Part shown: piece after piece, positions 1 to 9,286 of the stretch | Position numbering within the stretch: position 1 is the stretch's first letter | Layout of the letters: each line of letters begins with the position of its first letter | From: Arthrobacter sp. FW305-BF8 | GTDB lineage: Bacteria; Actinomycetota; Actinomycetes; Actinomycetales; Micrococcaceae | Direction: 5' to 3' | NCBI RefSeq assembly: GCF_021789315.1 | Contig: NZ_CP084561.1 | Location: 4,588,001-4,652,000 of the forward strand | DNA length: 64,000 nt | Translations under genes and position numbers: made by a program | The notes under the pieces: model-generated | Databases searched by the model: none | What the model saw: only the letters and a program-made list of their open reading frames with translations | Told to the model about the DNA's origin: nothing

Positions 1-9
1 CTTGATCAA
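1..9 (-). CDS. Response regulator, 5' end only (cut by window edge)
   Basis: Only the first three codons are visible, reading M-I-K from a TTG at 9-7. A strong Shine-Dalgarno GAGGAG lies five bases before it (20-15 on the minus strand), 12 bases after the stop of the sensor kinase. CitA/DcuS-type kinases are normally followed by a CitB/DcuR response regulator, whose first residues are often similar. The identity is inferred from context; the sequence itself shows only the ribosome site and the start. Confidence 0.45.
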
Positions 10-21
10 GGCCGCTCCTCC

Positions 22-1614
22 CTAAGCATCGGCAGTTTTGCGCATCAGCAGTGCCGTAAACACCGCACCCTGGTCGTTCCGCACCGCGAGCCGGCCGCCG
101 CGCCGCTGGCAGACCACCCTGGCGAGCGCCAGGCCGTAGCCGCGGCCGCCGTCGGGTGAATTTTTGGTACTGAACCCCTGCCGGAAAATGTCGTCCATGA
201 CCTCCACCGGGACCCCCGGTCCCGAGTCCCGCACCTCAACCCGCACGCCGCCGTCGTTCTCATCAATATGTACCTCGACCTTCGCTTCGGAGGTGTTGGT
301 GACGGCGTCGAGCGCGTTGTCCACCAGGTTGCCCACCACGGTGGTCAGGTCACGGGACAACTCCTCGTCCACCTTGCCCAGCCGGGATTCCTCGGCGAGC
401 TGCAGGGAAACCCCGCGCTCCGTGGCGAGGCTGGACTTGGCAATCAGCAGCGCGGCGAGGGCGGGGTCCTCGACCCTGCTGGTCACGTCATCATTCAGCC
501 GCGTCCGGTTCGACGTCGTGCCGTTGACGAACTGGACGACGGCATCATACTCGCCGATCTGGATCAGGCCCGAGATCGTGTGCAGCTGGTTGGCGAACTC
601 GTGCGCCTGGGCCCGGAGGGTGTCGGTGGCCGTCCGCGTGGTGCCCAGCTCGCGTTCCAGCGAAGCCAGCTCCGTCCGGTCCCGGAGGGTGGTGACGGAG
701 CCGATTACGCGCCCGTGCGAGCGCATCGGCATACGGTTCAGCACCACCAGCTTCTCCCCTACGAGGACCAGCCGGTCAGGGCCGGGCTGGTCCTGGGTGA
801 GGACCTCGCGCAGCGCAGCCGGCACCTCCAGGGCGGCCAGGTTCTTCCCGACGCAGTCGTGCGGCAGGCCCAGCAGGCTCCGCGCACTGTCGTTGACCAC
901 TGTGATCCGCTGCTGGGGGTCCAGCGCCACCACGCCTTCCTTGAGCCCGTGCAGCATCGCTTCCCGGTTCTCCACGAGGCCGGTGATCTCGTCCGGTTCC
1001 ATGCCCAGCGTCTGGCGTTTGACGCGGCGCGCCAGCAGGAACGAGCCCGCCACGCCCAGGACACTGGCCACGCCCAGATACGTCAGCAGGTTCGGGACAA
1101 CGTCGCCCAGCCGCTCGAGCACCGAGGGGTAGCTCCTGCCGACGACGGCGATCCCCACCATCTTGCCGGCGTCGTCCAGCACCGGAACGTGGGCCACTAC
1201 GGCCTCCTCCGCCCCGGTTCCGACCACCCCGGTCCATGCCCGCCCGGACATCACCGCGCTATCGCCGAGTTCCAGCTGGCGGCCCACCAGCGACGGATCC
1301 GACGACGTCACCATCGTCCGGTCGGACCGTGCCAACGCAACCTGGGAGGACCCCGAAATCGTCCGCACCGCCTCGGACACTGAGGGAAGCACCGATCCGC
1401 TTTGCGGCTGGGCATCCGGCAGGAGGCTTCGCACCGCGGGGGTGGCAGCCAGCGTCTCCGCAGCCGAGAGCGCACGCCGGCCCTCGACCCGTTCAAAAGC
1501 TGCCGCCGACTGGGCCAGCGAAATCGCCACCACGGCCACCAGCACGGCCAGCACAATCAGGAGCTGCAGCCGAAGATACTGTCCGGCCAGGGACATTCCT
1601 CGCCGTCGAGTCAT
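22..1614 (-). CDS. CitA/DcuS-type sensor histidine kinase
   Basis: Membrane sensor kinase of 530 residues, probably sensing an extracellular carboxylate. Order: membrane segment at about 15-36, extracytoplasmic sensor domain to about 170, second membrane segment about 175-196, cytoplasmic PAS domain about 210-320, then a dimerisation helix with the phospho-acceptor His in AQAHEFANQLHTISGL, then a HATPase domain with the N box (NLVDNALDAV), DSGPGVP and GRGYGLALA. This layout and the HEFxNxLH motif are typical of the CitA/DcuS family. It is divergent from the tctCBA operon, so control of tricarboxylate uptake is the natural inference. A response regulator follows at once downstream. Confidence 0.9.
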   Translation of the reverse strand: MTRRRGMSLAGQYLRLQLLIVLAVLVAVVAISLAQSAAAFERVEGRRALSAAETLAATPAVRSLLPDAQPQSGSVLPSVSEAVRTISGSSQVALARSDRTMVTSSDPSLVGRQLELGDSAVMSGRAWTGVVGTGAEEAVVAHVPVLDDAGKMVGIAVVGRSYPSVLERLGDVVPNLLTYLGVASVLGVAGSFLLARRVKRQTLGMEPDEITGLVENREAMLHGLKEGVVALDPQQRITVVNDSARSLLGLPHDCVGKNLAALEVPAALREVLTQDQPGPDRLVLVGEKLVVLNRMPMRSHGRVIGSVTTLRDRTELASLERELGTTRTATDTLRAQAHEFANQLHTISGLIQIGEYDAVVQFVNGTTSNRTRLNDDVTSRVEDPALAALLIAKSSLATERGVSLQLAEESRLGKVDEELSRDLTTVVGNLVDNALDAVTNTSEAKVEVHIDENDGGVRVEVRDSGPGVPVEVMDDIFRQGFSTKNSPDGGRGYGLALARVVCQRRGGRLAVRNDQGAVFTALLMRKTADA

Positions 1615-1874
1615 GTGCTGCTGTTCTTCCTGTGGGTTTGCGGGTGGGGGTGAGCTATACGGGACACGCTACCGGACTTTGGGCGGTGTGTTCCGCGGAG
1701 TCCACCGCGCCTGAACCCCGTACAGGACGCCTCGGCAGGCAACCTCGTTGGGAGCCGGAAACGTGAACGAAATGAACTTAACTTTCTCTGCTTACACAAG
1801 CGTGAGCCCCGTCACGTTCGGGCCTAGCATCGGAAGCACCCGATCAAATGGATCAAAACGAGAAGAGGAACAAC

Positions 1875-2885
1875 ATGCGCGGAATGAGCGCACTGCGCGT
1901 GGCCGCAGTAGCCGCAGGCATCGCCCTGATGGCATCCGGCTGCGGAGCTACCGGCAAGACTGCCGCCGGCCCCTCCACGAGCGGAGCAAGCACCGCACCC
2001 CTTGCCGGGCTTCGCATCATGGTGCCGAACACTCCCGGCGGCGGCTACGACACCACGGCGCGCGCCGCGGCGAAGGTTCTCGAGGACGAGAAGCTCGCCA
2101 CCAACCCCGAGGTCTTCAACCTGGCCGGCGCCGGCGGCACCGTTGGCCTGGCCCGCATCGTCAACGAAAAGGGCAACGGCGACCTCGCCATGCTTATGGG
2201 CCTTGGCGTCGTCGGCGCCAGCTACACCAACAAGTCCCAGTCGAAGCTGACCGACACCACCCCGCTGGCCCGGCTCATCGAAGAGCCCGGTGCCATCATG
2301 GTGTCCAAGGACTCGCCGTACAAGACCATCGACGATCTGGTGACGGCGTGGAAGAAGGACCCGTCCAAGGTCAGCGTCGGCGGCGGTTCCTCGGCCGGCG
2401 GCCCGGACCACCTCCTGCCAATGCAGCTCGCCGGTGCCGTCGGCATCGACGCCAAGAAGGTTAACTTCGTTTCCTACGATGGCGGCGGCGACCTGCTTCC
2501 GGCAATCATCGGCAACAAGCTGGGCTTCGCAGCTTCCGGCGCCGGTGAATACATCCAGCAGATCAAGGCCGGCGATATCCGGGTCCTGGCAACCAGCGGC
2601 GAGAACCGGCTTGAGGGAGTGGACGCCCCCACGCTCAAGGAATCCAAGATCGACCTGGTCTTCAGCAACTGGCGCGGCATCGTGGCCCCTCCCGGCATCA
2701 GCGACGCCGACCGCGACGCCCTGATCGCAACCCTGGAGAAGATGCATGAATCGGCATCCTGGAAGGAGACGCTGAAGACGCGCGGCTGGACCGACGCCTT
2801 CATCACGGGCGACGAATTCAAGTCCTTCCTCACCGACCAGGACAAGCGCGTTGCCGACGTCCTGACGAAGCTCGGCCTGGCGTGA
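1875..2885 (+). CDS. tctC: Tripartite tricarboxylate transporter substrate-binding lipoprotein TctC
   Basis: Extracytoplasmic solute receptor of 336 residues that captures a tricarboxylate or related acid and delivers it to the TctAB membrane pair. The N-terminus is a lipoprotein signal: basic start, hydrophobic stretch, then ASGC with the lipidated Cys. The body has the TctC/Bug features, for example IMVPNTPGGGYDTTAR and a GxxGGT-like loop. An in-frame ATG at 1848 exists, but the ATG at 1875 has a good AGAGG site at the right spacing and gives a better signal peptide, so I chose 1875. It is first in a tightly packed operon and overlaps tctB by 4 bases. Confidence 0.92.
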   Translation: MRGMSALRVAAVAAGIALMASGCGATGKTAAGPSTSGASTAPLAGLRIMVPNTPGGGYDTTARAAAKVLEDEKLATNPEVFNLAGAGGTVGLARIVNEKGNGDLAMLMGLGVVGASYTNKSQSKLTDTTPLARLIEEPGAIMVSKDSPYKTIDDLVTAWKKDPSKVSVGGGSSAGGPDHLLPMQLAGAVGIDAKKVNFVSYDGGGDLLPAIIGNKLGFAASGAGEYIQQIKAGDIRVLATSGENRLEGVDAPTLKESKIDLVFSNWRGIVAPPGISDADRDALIATLEKMHESASWKETLKTRGWTDAFITGDEFKSFLTDQDKRVADVLTKLGLA

Positions 2886-3385
2886 CCTCCTTGGCCTCCC
2901 GCCTCAAAGGCCGCTCCGAGCTGGGCGTCGCAGCCCTGCTCGGGGCGGTCGGCGCCCTGGTCCTCATTGACGCAGCGCGCCTGGTTGTGCCGTACTCCCA
3001 GTCGGATCCGGTGGGCCCCAAGGCCCTGCCGATGATCGTGGGAGGACTCCTGCTCATCTGCGCCGTGCTGCTGGCAGTAAACGTTCTCCGGGGCGGACGC
3101 GGCGAGGCCGAGGCCGGCGAGGACGTCGACCTGACCCACCCGGCCGACTGGAAGACCGTCCTGCCTCTGGCCGGCGCCTTCATCGCCAACATCCTGCTGA
3201 TCGACTGGGCCGGCTGGGTCATCTCCGGAACGGTGCTCTTCTGGGGCAGCGTTTGGGCGCTCGGAAGCCGCCACTATGTCCGCGACGGACTGATCTCCCT
3301 GGCTCTGGCGCTCCTGACCTTCTACGGCTTCTACCTCGGCCTGGGCATTGCCCTTCCCGCCGGGCTCCTTGAAGGGATTCTCTAG
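2882..3385 (+). CDS. tctB: Tripartite tricarboxylate transporter small membrane subunit TctB
   Basis: Small membrane subunit of 167 residues with about four hydrophobic segments (starting near residues 15, 48, 85 and 130), as in TctB. It starts with GTG in a GTGA overlap with the tctC stop, so translation is probably coupled. TctB proteins are poorly conserved; the call rests on size, topology and the position between tctC and tctA. The tctA start codon follows its stop with no gap. Confidence 0.88.
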   Translation: MTSLASRLKGRSELGVAALLGAVGALVLIDAARLVVPYSQSDPVGPKALPMIVGGLLLICAVLLAVNVLRGGRGEAEAGEDVDLTHPADWKTVLPLAGAFIANILLIDWAGWVISGTVLFWGSVWALGSRHYVRDGLISLALALLTFYGFYLGLGIALPAGLLEGIL

Positions 3386-5077
3386 ATGGACGTCCTGTCC
3401 TCACTCATGGACGGGTTCGCGACCGCGCTGACCCCCATGAACCTCCTGTACGCCCTGATCGGCGTCATCCTGGGCACCGCCGTCGGTGTCCTGCCCGGCA
3501 TCGGCCCGGCCATGACCGTGGCACTGCTGCTCCCGGTGGCCACCGTCCTTGAACCGACCAGCGCGTTCATCATGTTTGCCGGCATCTACTACGGCGGCAT
3601 GTTCGGCGGTTCCACCACCTCGATCCTGCTCAACACCCCCGGCGAATCGTCCTCGGTGATCACCGCCATCGAGGGCAACCTGATGGCCAAGGCCGGCAAG
3701 GCCGCCCAGGCATTGGCGACGGCGGCCATCGGCTCGTTCGTCGCCGGCGCCATCGGAACCTCGCTCCTTGTGGTCTTCGCGCCGATCGTCGTGCAGTTCG
3801 CGGTGAGCCTTGGCGCCCCAAGCTACTTCGCCATCATGGTCCTGTCGCTGCTCGCCGTCACCGCCGTCCTGGGCTCGTCCAAGCTGCGCGGCTTCGCGTC
3901 CCTCGGACTCGGTCTGGCAATCGGCCTCGTCGGCCTCGACTTCGTCTCCGGCCAGGCCCGCCTCACCTTCGGCCTGCCGCTGCTCTCCGACGGCCTCGAC
4001 GTCGTCGTGATCGCCGTGGCGATCTTCGCCGTCGGCGAAGCCCTGTGGGTGGCGGCGCACCTACGCCGCACCCCGCTGCAGATCATCCCGGTCGGCAGGC
4101 CGTGGATGGGCAAGCAGGACTGGAAGCGGTCCTGGAAGCCGTGGCTGCGCGGCACTGCCCTCGGTTTCCCCTTCGGCGCGCTGCCGGCCGGCGGCGCCGA
4201 GATCCCCACCTTCCTCTCCTACGTGACCGAGAAGCGGCTCTCCAAGCACCCCGAGGAGTTCGGCAAGGGCGCCATCGAAGGCGTCGCCGGGCCCGAGGCG
4301 GCCAACAACGCGGCCGCAGCCGGCACCCTGACCCCGATGCTGGCCCTTGGCCTGCCGACCAACGCCACAGCAGCCGTCATGCTGGCCGCGTTCACCCAGT
4401 TCGGCATCCAGCCGGGACCGCTGCTGTTCCAAAATGAAGGCCCGCTGGTATGGGCGCTGATCGCCAGCCTGTTCATCGGCAACTTCCTGCTGCTGCTGGT
4501 CAACCTCCCCCTGGCCCCGGTTTGGGCGAAGCTGCTTCGGCTGCCGCGCCCCTACCTGTACGCAGGCATCCTCTTCTTCGCCACGCTGGGCGCCTACTCG
4601 GTGAACCTGCAGGCGTTCGACCTGATGCTCCTGCTGGTCCTGGGCGCCCTCGGCTTCATGATGCGCCGCTACGGGCTGCCCGTCCTGCCGCTCATCCTCG
4701 GCGTAATCCTGGGGCCTCGCCTCGAAAAGCAGCTCCGCCAAGCGCTGCAGCTGAGCGCGGGCGACGTGTCCGGCCTCTGGAACGAACCGATCGCCGTCGT
4801 GGTCTACATCATCGTGGCACTGGTACTCCTGTGGCCGCTGGCGGCGAAGCTCTGGCGCGCCCGGCGTCCCCGGACGGGCGGGCTCGTGATGGCCGGCGGA
4901 CCTGCTGTTGATGGACCCGCCGCCGGACCCGCTGGCGCACCCTCCGTCGAGGCGCCTGCTGTTGAGGGACGCCCTGTTGAGGGATCCGCTGCTGAGGCAC
5001 CCGCTGATCGGGGGCCTGATGCAGGGCGCCACCGCTCGGACGCCACCCATGCCAACCACGGACAGGAGAAATCGTGA
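3386..5077 (+). CDS. tctA: Tripartite tricarboxylate transporter large permease TctA
   Basis: Large permease of the Tct transporter, 563 residues with about 12 membrane segments, driving cation-coupled uptake of a substrate delivered by TctC. Family signatures are clear: LPGIGPAMTVALLLP, YYGGMFGGSTTSILLNTPGE and GPEAANNAAAAGTLTPML followed by GLPTNATAAVML. The last 60 or so residues form an unusual hydrophilic tail of short Ala/Gly/Pro/Glu repeats (VEGRPVEGSAAEAP type) ending in a His-containing basic stretch; typical TctA proteins end soon after the last helix. The next gene starts in a GTGA overlap. Confidence 0.93.
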   Translation: MDVLSSLMDGFATALTPMNLLYALIGVILGTAVGVLPGIGPAMTVALLLPVATVLEPTSAFIMFAGIYYGGMFGGSTTSILLNTPGESSSVITAIEGNLMAKAGKAAQALATAAIGSFVAGAIGTSLLVVFAPIVVQFAVSLGAPSYFAIMVLSLLAVTAVLGSSKLRGFASLGLGLAIGLVGLDFVSGQARLTFGLPLLSDGLDVVVIAVAIFAVGEALWVAAHLRRTPLQIIPVGRPWMGKQDWKRSWKPWLRGTALGFPFGALPAGGAEIPTFLSYVTEKRLSKHPEEFGKGAIEGVAGPEAANNAAAAGTLTPMLALGLPTNATAAVMLAAFTQFGIQPGPLLFQNEGPLVWALIASLFIGNFLLLLVNLPLAPVWAKLLRLPRPYLYAGILFFATLGAYSVNLQAFDLMLLLVLGALGFMMRRYGLPVLPLILGVILGPRLEKQLRQALQLSAGDVSGLWNEPIAVVVYIIVALVLLWPLAAKLWRARRPRTGGLVMAGGPAVDGPAAGPAGAPSVEAPAVEGRPVEGSAAEAPADRGPDAGRHRSDATHANHGQEKS

Positions 5078-5466
5078 GCATCATTGTCGGCTATATCCCC
5101 ACGGCCGAGGGCACCGCAGCCCTGGACCGGGCCATCACCGAGGCGCAGAAGAGCCAGAGCCGGCTGGTCATCATCAACTCCTCCCGGGGAGACGCCATCG
5201 TTGACAAGCGCTACGCCCAGGCGGAGGACATCTCCGCATTGACGGAGCGGCTGGACCGGGAAGGGATTGAGCATTTGGTCCTGCAGCCGGTGCGCGGCCA
5301 CGATGCGGCCAACGAGGTGCTGGAGGCTGCGGAGAAGTACCGGGCCGAACTCATTGTGATCGGCCTCCGGCGCCGCACTCCCGTGGGCAAGCTGATCATG
5401 GGCAGTGCTGCGCAGCAGATCCTGCTGGAGGCATCCTGCCCGGTGCTGGCCGTCAAGGCCAGCTGA
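5074..5466 (+). CDS. UspA-family universal stress protein
   Basis: Single-domain universal stress protein of 130 residues. It begins with the usual beta strand (IIVGYIPTAEG) and keeps an ATP-loop-like stretch near the end (VGKLIMGSAAQQILLEASCPVLAV), close to the Gx2Gx9G(S/T) pattern of ATP-binding Usps. The GTG start overlaps the tctA stop by 4 bases, so it belongs to the Tct operon; Usp proteins next to transporters are often proposed to tune transport, but that is inference here. A hairpin with a T run follows. Confidence 0.88.
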   Translation: MSIIVGYIPTAEGTAALDRAITEAQKSQSRLVIINSSRGDAIVDKRYAQAEDISALTERLDREGIEHLVLQPVRGHDAANEVLEAAEKYRAELIVIGLRRRTPVGKLIMGSAAQQILLEASCPVLAVKAS

Positions 5467-5497
5467 TCCCATAACCAGGCACCACTCGACTAGCCTC

Positions 5498-5540
5498 AAG
5501 AGGTAGGGGCCCGCGTTCGGCGGGTTCCTGCCTCTTTTGG
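5498..5540 (+). terminator. Rho-independent terminator after the tct operon
   Basis: The arms AAGAGGTAGG (5498-5507) and CCTGCCTCTT (5527-5536) pair, with an inner GCCCGC/GGCGGG stem and a GTTC loop, followed by a short T run. It lies 32 bases after the Usp stop and just before the next gene. Confidence 0.7.
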
Positions 5541-5560
5541 TCTTAAGGCAGAAGGACAGC

Positions 5561-6523
5561 ATGCACCAGCTCGCGATTCTCGACGACTACCAGCGCGTGG
5601 CCCACAGCTATGGGGACTGGAGCTCCCTCGAACAGCGTGGCGTGGACGTCACCGTGTTCAACCGGCACCTCGCCACTGAAGCTGAGGCTGTGGAGACGCT
5701 GCAGGAGGCCAGCATCATCATTGCCATGCGGGAGCGGACGCCCTTTCCGGGCCGGGTCCTCGAAAAGCTGCCCCGGCTGAAACTGCTGGTCACCACCGGC
5801 GCCGCCAATGCCTCGATCGATGTGGAGGCAGCCTCACGGCTGGGGATCACCGTCTGCGGAACGGGCGGCTCCCCCACAGCCGCGCCCGAACTGACGTGGG
5901 CGCTGCTGCTGGCGTTCGCCCGGAACCTGACCCAGGAGGAGGCCTGCCTGCGCAGCGGGCGTTGGCAGACCGGCGTCGGCTTCGAACTGTCCGGCAAGAC
6001 CCTCGGAATTGTGGGACTGGGCAAAATCGGGAAGCGCATCGCCGGCTACGGCCGCGCCTTCGGGATGGAGGTGCTGGCCTGGAGCCAGAACCTGACCGAG
6101 GAAGCCGCCGCGGCGGCAGGCGCCAGGCAGGTCGGCAAAGATGAGCTTTTCCGGGAGTCCGACGTCGTGTCCCTGCATCTGCGGCTGTCGCCGCGTTCTG
6201 AGGGAATAGTCGGTGAACGTGAACTGCGGCTGCTCGGCCCGGAAGGCGTGCTCGTGAATACTGCCCGCGGCCCCCTTGTGGACCAGCAGGCGCTCGTCAC
6301 GGCACTGCATGAGGGGTGGATTCGCGGCGCGGCGCTTGACGTATTCGACCAGGAACCGCTGCCCGCCGGCCATCCCCTCCTCGGGGCGCCACGGACCCTG
6401 CTGGCCCCGCACCTGGGATACGTGACCGACGCTAGCTACCGGGCATTCTTCGGCGGCGCACTCGAGGACGTCGCGGCGTGGCTGGACGGCTCGCCGATCC
6501 GGGTGCTCCCCCCAACTAAGTAG
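5561..6523 (+). CDS. D-isomer-specific 2-hydroxyacid dehydrogenase family protein
   Basis: NAD(P)-dependent oxidoreductase of 320 residues acting on a 2-hydroxy/2-keto acid; the substrate cannot be read from sequence. The dinucleotide fold shows GLGKIGKRIAGYGRAFGM, the NTARGPLVD strand is present, and the catalytic set looks complete: Arg in the SLHLRLSPRSEG region, Glu in DVFDQEPLP and His in APHLGYVT. An upstream in-frame TTG (5537) has no ribosome site, whereas the ATG at 5561 has GAAGGA at good spacing. The stop lies inside the palindrome that separates it from the convergent gene. Confidence 0.9.
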   Translation: MHQLAILDDYQRVAHSYGDWSSLEQRGVDVTVFNRHLATEAEAVETLQEASIIIAMRERTPFPGRVLEKLPRLKLLVTTGAANASIDVEAASRLGITVCGTGGSPTAAPELTWALLLAFARNLTQEEACLRSGRWQTGVGFELSGKTLGIVGLGKIGKRIAGYGRAFGMEVLAWSQNLTEEAAAAAGARQVGKDELFRESDVVSLHLRLSPRSEGIVGERELRLLGPEGVLVNTARGPLVDQQALVTALHEGWIRGAALDVFDQEPLPAGHPLLGAPRTLLAPHLGYVTDASYRAFFGGALEDVAAWLDGSPIRVLPPTK

Positions 6524-6577
6524 CAGCTGATGGCGTTCCCAGCTCTGAGAACGCCCTGTGCTGCTACCCAGTTGGGG
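6510..6577. terminator. Long interrupted palindrome between convergent genes
   Basis: Nested arms pair across 68 bases: CCCCAACT (6510-6517) with AGTTGGGG (6570-6577), GTAGCAGC (6520-6527) with GCTGCTAC (6560-6567), and GGCGTTC (6532-6538) with GAACGCC (6549-6555). It sits between two facing stop codons and includes the first one. It probably ends transcription from both sides. Confidence 0.65.
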
Positions 6578-9286
6578 TCAGTTGCCGGAACCGTCGAGCG
6601 TGACGGTGCCGGCGTCGCCGTCGACCTTTACCTGCTGTCCACTGGTCACGCGCTGGGTGGCCACGCCCGTTCCCAGGACGGCGGGGATGCCGTACTCCCG
6701 GGCGACGATCGAGCTGTGGCTCAGCGGGCCGCCAACGTCCGTGACAACGCCGGACGCCATCGCAAACAGCGGCGTCCAGGCTGGGGTGGTCATGCGTGCC
6801 ACCAGTACCTCGCCCGGCTGCATGCTGGCGAAGTCGTCGGGGCCGTGCAGCAGCCGTGCCGGTGCGCTTACGTGTCCGGAGCTGGCGCCGACACCGGTGA
6901 TGACGTCGCCCGCCTGTTGCTGGGTCCGCGCGGGCATCATGCTGCCAAACGCGCGTTCCATCCAGCGGCTTTCGGGCAGCAGCTGCGGGGCCGCGGCTTT
7001 CCGCTGGCCCCGCCACAGCATCTTGCGCTGCTCAACGGCCTCTGCCCGCACGGGCCCGTCCGTGCCGGTGATCGCCGCGCCGGGCGTAGCCAGGCCGAAG
7101 TCGACGGCGTTGCGGAGTTCGTCGAGGCGTAGCCAGAAGATGTCGGACGGTGCGGCGATGAAGCCCGAGGCGGTAAGCCGCTCCCCCAGCTCCAGCAGCA
7201 TCCGGCGCATCAGCGGCCAGGCCAGTCCGACGTCGGCCAGTGCGTCCTCACGGACGGGCGCCGCCTTCTGCGCCCAGCGCAGTAGCCTGCGGAAGACGGC
7301 GCGGCGGCGCGGCCCCAGCCTGGCGCTGATCAACCGGCCGTGCTCCTCCCGCCGGTCGGCAGACCGCTGCTGGCGCTCATGCGGATCCTTCCCCTGCCCC
7401 CGCACGAAGTACCTCAGGGTCTCGAGCAGGGCGGAGGGGTCGTCGGCCGGCACAGGGTTCACGAAGTCAAGGTTGTAGACGGCGTGCCCGTAGCGGTCCA
7501 AGTGCCGCTGGAGGCGGGAACGCCATTCGTCCCACTGGCCCTGATCCACCCCCGCAACCCCGTCCACACCCGCCGGGGGCGTACCGCTGCGGAGAGCTTC
7601 GGCAATGCCGGCCGCCGGTCCCTCCGTGATGGCCGAGGCAAGCTGCGGCCTTTCGCGGGTCCACACCGCCAGGTCATACAGTGATTTCTCCGCGCGGATG
7701 GGTTCGCTGTCATAACCGATCAGGAAGACCTCCGCGGACGGGTCGCCGGGCCGCCGGACGAGCTTGTCGTAGTAGCTCCGGAACATGATCTCGCTGGTTG
7801 CGGCGATCGGGATGATGGACTGCACGGCGGTGTAATAGGCAGCTCCGGCGTCCAGCAGCGCGGAAATGCCTTCCAGCAGTTCGGAAGGAGAACGGTCCGA
7901 CGGCGGTTTGGCCGCCCAATACTTCACGAGCCCGCGGTACTTCGGGTGCGAGTGGTCGCGCCATCCCTTGATGCCCATGTTGGCCTTGCCCTGGGCCAGC
8001 GCCCACATCGCCGTGAGCGATTTGCCCATGACCCGCCGCATCCCGGCATTGTTGTAGTAGTAGTACGCGTAACCGTTGACCGTGGGCAGCGAGACGTCCC
8101 CGGGCCGCACCACGCTCTTGCCGAATGCCTCGTTGAGCAGGGCGTTCAGGGACCGCACCACAGCGCCGTCGATGAGGTCGGCGAACAGGGGCGACAACGG
8201 GTCCGGCAGCTGCTCTACGATGCTGGCCCGGAAGTACATCCCGTTCGGATAGGGCAGCGGCCACTCCGTCGGGGCATCGGCCGAGGGCTCCGGAAGCGCG
8301 GTGATGGGACGGGCCTGCAGGATGAAAAAGTCCCCTGCCGCCTGCGCCCATTCGATGTCCTGGGGCACTCCGAAGTGCTGCGCAATGGCCGTTCCCTGCC
8401 GGGCCAGCGCGGCCGCCGCGTCGTCGTCGAGCACGGGCGCCCGGCGTTTATCTTCGGGCACCGGCTGCTCCCTGGTGCCTGTTCCGTCGTAGACCGTCAT
8501 GACAGTCTTGTCCGCCGTCCGGCGCCGCCCTACCCGGCCCGTCGCGGCATCCACTATGACGTCGTCCGTGGTGACGGCCCCGCTGACCACGGACTCACCC
8601 AGTCCCCAGGCGGCACTGATCACTATCTCGTCGCGGCGGCCGGTGGCGGGGTTGGCGGTGAACAGCACGCCGGCGGCCCCGGCGTCGACCATCTCCTGGA
8701 TCACCACCGCGAGGCGCACCGCGGACGGATCAAAGCCGTTCCGTGCGCGGTAGGCCATGGCGCGGGCGTTCCACAGCGACGCCCAGCAGTTGATGACGGC
8801 GGCGGCGACGGCGTCCGGCCCGGCGACGTTCAGGTACGTGTCCTGCTGGCCGGCGAAGCTGGCCGAGGCGAGGTCCTCCGCGGTGGCCGAGGAGCGCACC
8901 GCCACCCGCGCGGCGTAGTCGCCGCTGGACTGTGCACCGTCCTCTTCGCCCAGGTCCAACGCCTGGTGGCTCAGCCGGGCGTATGCAGCGCGGAGTTCGG
9001 CGCCGATCTCCTCGGGCATGGTGCTCTCGGCGAACAGGGAGCGGATCTGCCGCGCGGCGGCCTCGTGGTCGTCGTTCGAAGCTCCGGCGGGAAGCGCGGC
9101 GAGCTCGAGAATGCGGCCGGCTATCCCGTTGGCGTTGACGAAGTCCTGGTAGGCCGGCGTGGTGAGCACAAAACCCGGCGGCACCGGAAAACCGGCCCGG
9201 GCCAGCTCGCCGAGGTTGGCGCCCTTGCCGCCTGCCTCGTCCACATCGCTGCGTCCCAGCTGGTCAAAGTCCTTGATGTAGGTCAT
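6578..9286 (-). CDS. PEP-utilising phosphotransferase (PEP synthase / rifampin phosphotransferase-like)
   Basis: Large protein of 902 residues with three parts: an N-terminal ATP-grasp domain (KGANLGELARAGFPVPPGF; VRSSATAEDLASASFAGQQD; MVDAGAAGVLFTANPATG), a long middle region of about residues 350-800 with no motif I recognise, and a C-terminal swivelling phosphohistidine domain with the catalytic His in GGPLSHSSIVAREYGIPAV. The C-terminal PEP-binding TIM barrel of true PEP synthase is absent. ATP-grasp, unknown middle, His domain is the architecture of rifampin phosphotransferase, whose middle domain binds the drug. I do not see the rifamycin-associated promoter element upstream, so rifamycin as substrate is unproven. 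Start ATG at 9286 has a fair GAAGGGA site. Confidence 0.82.
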   Translation of the reverse strand: MTYIKDFDQLGRSDVDEAGGKGANLGELARAGFPVPPGFVLTTPAYQDFVNANGIAGRILELAALPAGASNDDHEAAARQIRSLFAESTMPEEIGAELRAAYARLSHQALDLGEEDGAQSSGDYAARVAVRSSATAEDLASASFAGQQDTYLNVAGPDAVAAAVINCWASLWNARAMAYRARNGFDPSAVRLAVVIQEMVDAGAAGVLFTANPATGRRDEIVISAAWGLGESVVSGAVTTDDVIVDAATGRVGRRRTADKTVMTVYDGTGTREQPVPEDKRRAPVLDDDAAAALARQGTAIAQHFGVPQDIEWAQAAGDFFILQARPITALPEPSADAPTEWPLPYPNGMYFRASIVEQLPDPLSPLFADLIDGAVVRSLNALLNEAFGKSVVRPGDVSLPTVNGYAYYYYNNAGMRRVMGKSLTAMWALAQGKANMGIKGWRDHSHPKYRGLVKYWAAKPPSDRSPSELLEGISALLDAGAAYYTAVQSIIPIAATSEIMFRSYYDKLVRRPGDPSAEVFLIGYDSEPIRAEKSLYDLAVWTRERPQLASAITEGPAAGIAEALRSGTPPAGVDGVAGVDQGQWDEWRSRLQRHLDRYGHAVYNLDFVNPVPADDPSALLETLRYFVRGQGKDPHERQQRSADRREEHGRLISARLGPRRRAVFRRLLRWAQKAAPVREDALADVGLAWPLMRRMLLELGERLTASGFIAAPSDIFWLRLDELRNAVDFGLATPGAAITGTDGPVRAEAVEQRKMLWRGQRKAAAPQLLPESRWMERAFGSMMPARTQQQAGDVITGVGASSGHVSAPARLLHGPDDFASMQPGEVLVARMTTPAWTPLFAMASGVVTDVGGPLSHSSIVAREYGIPAVLGTGVATQRVTSGQQVKVDGDAGTVTLDGSGN

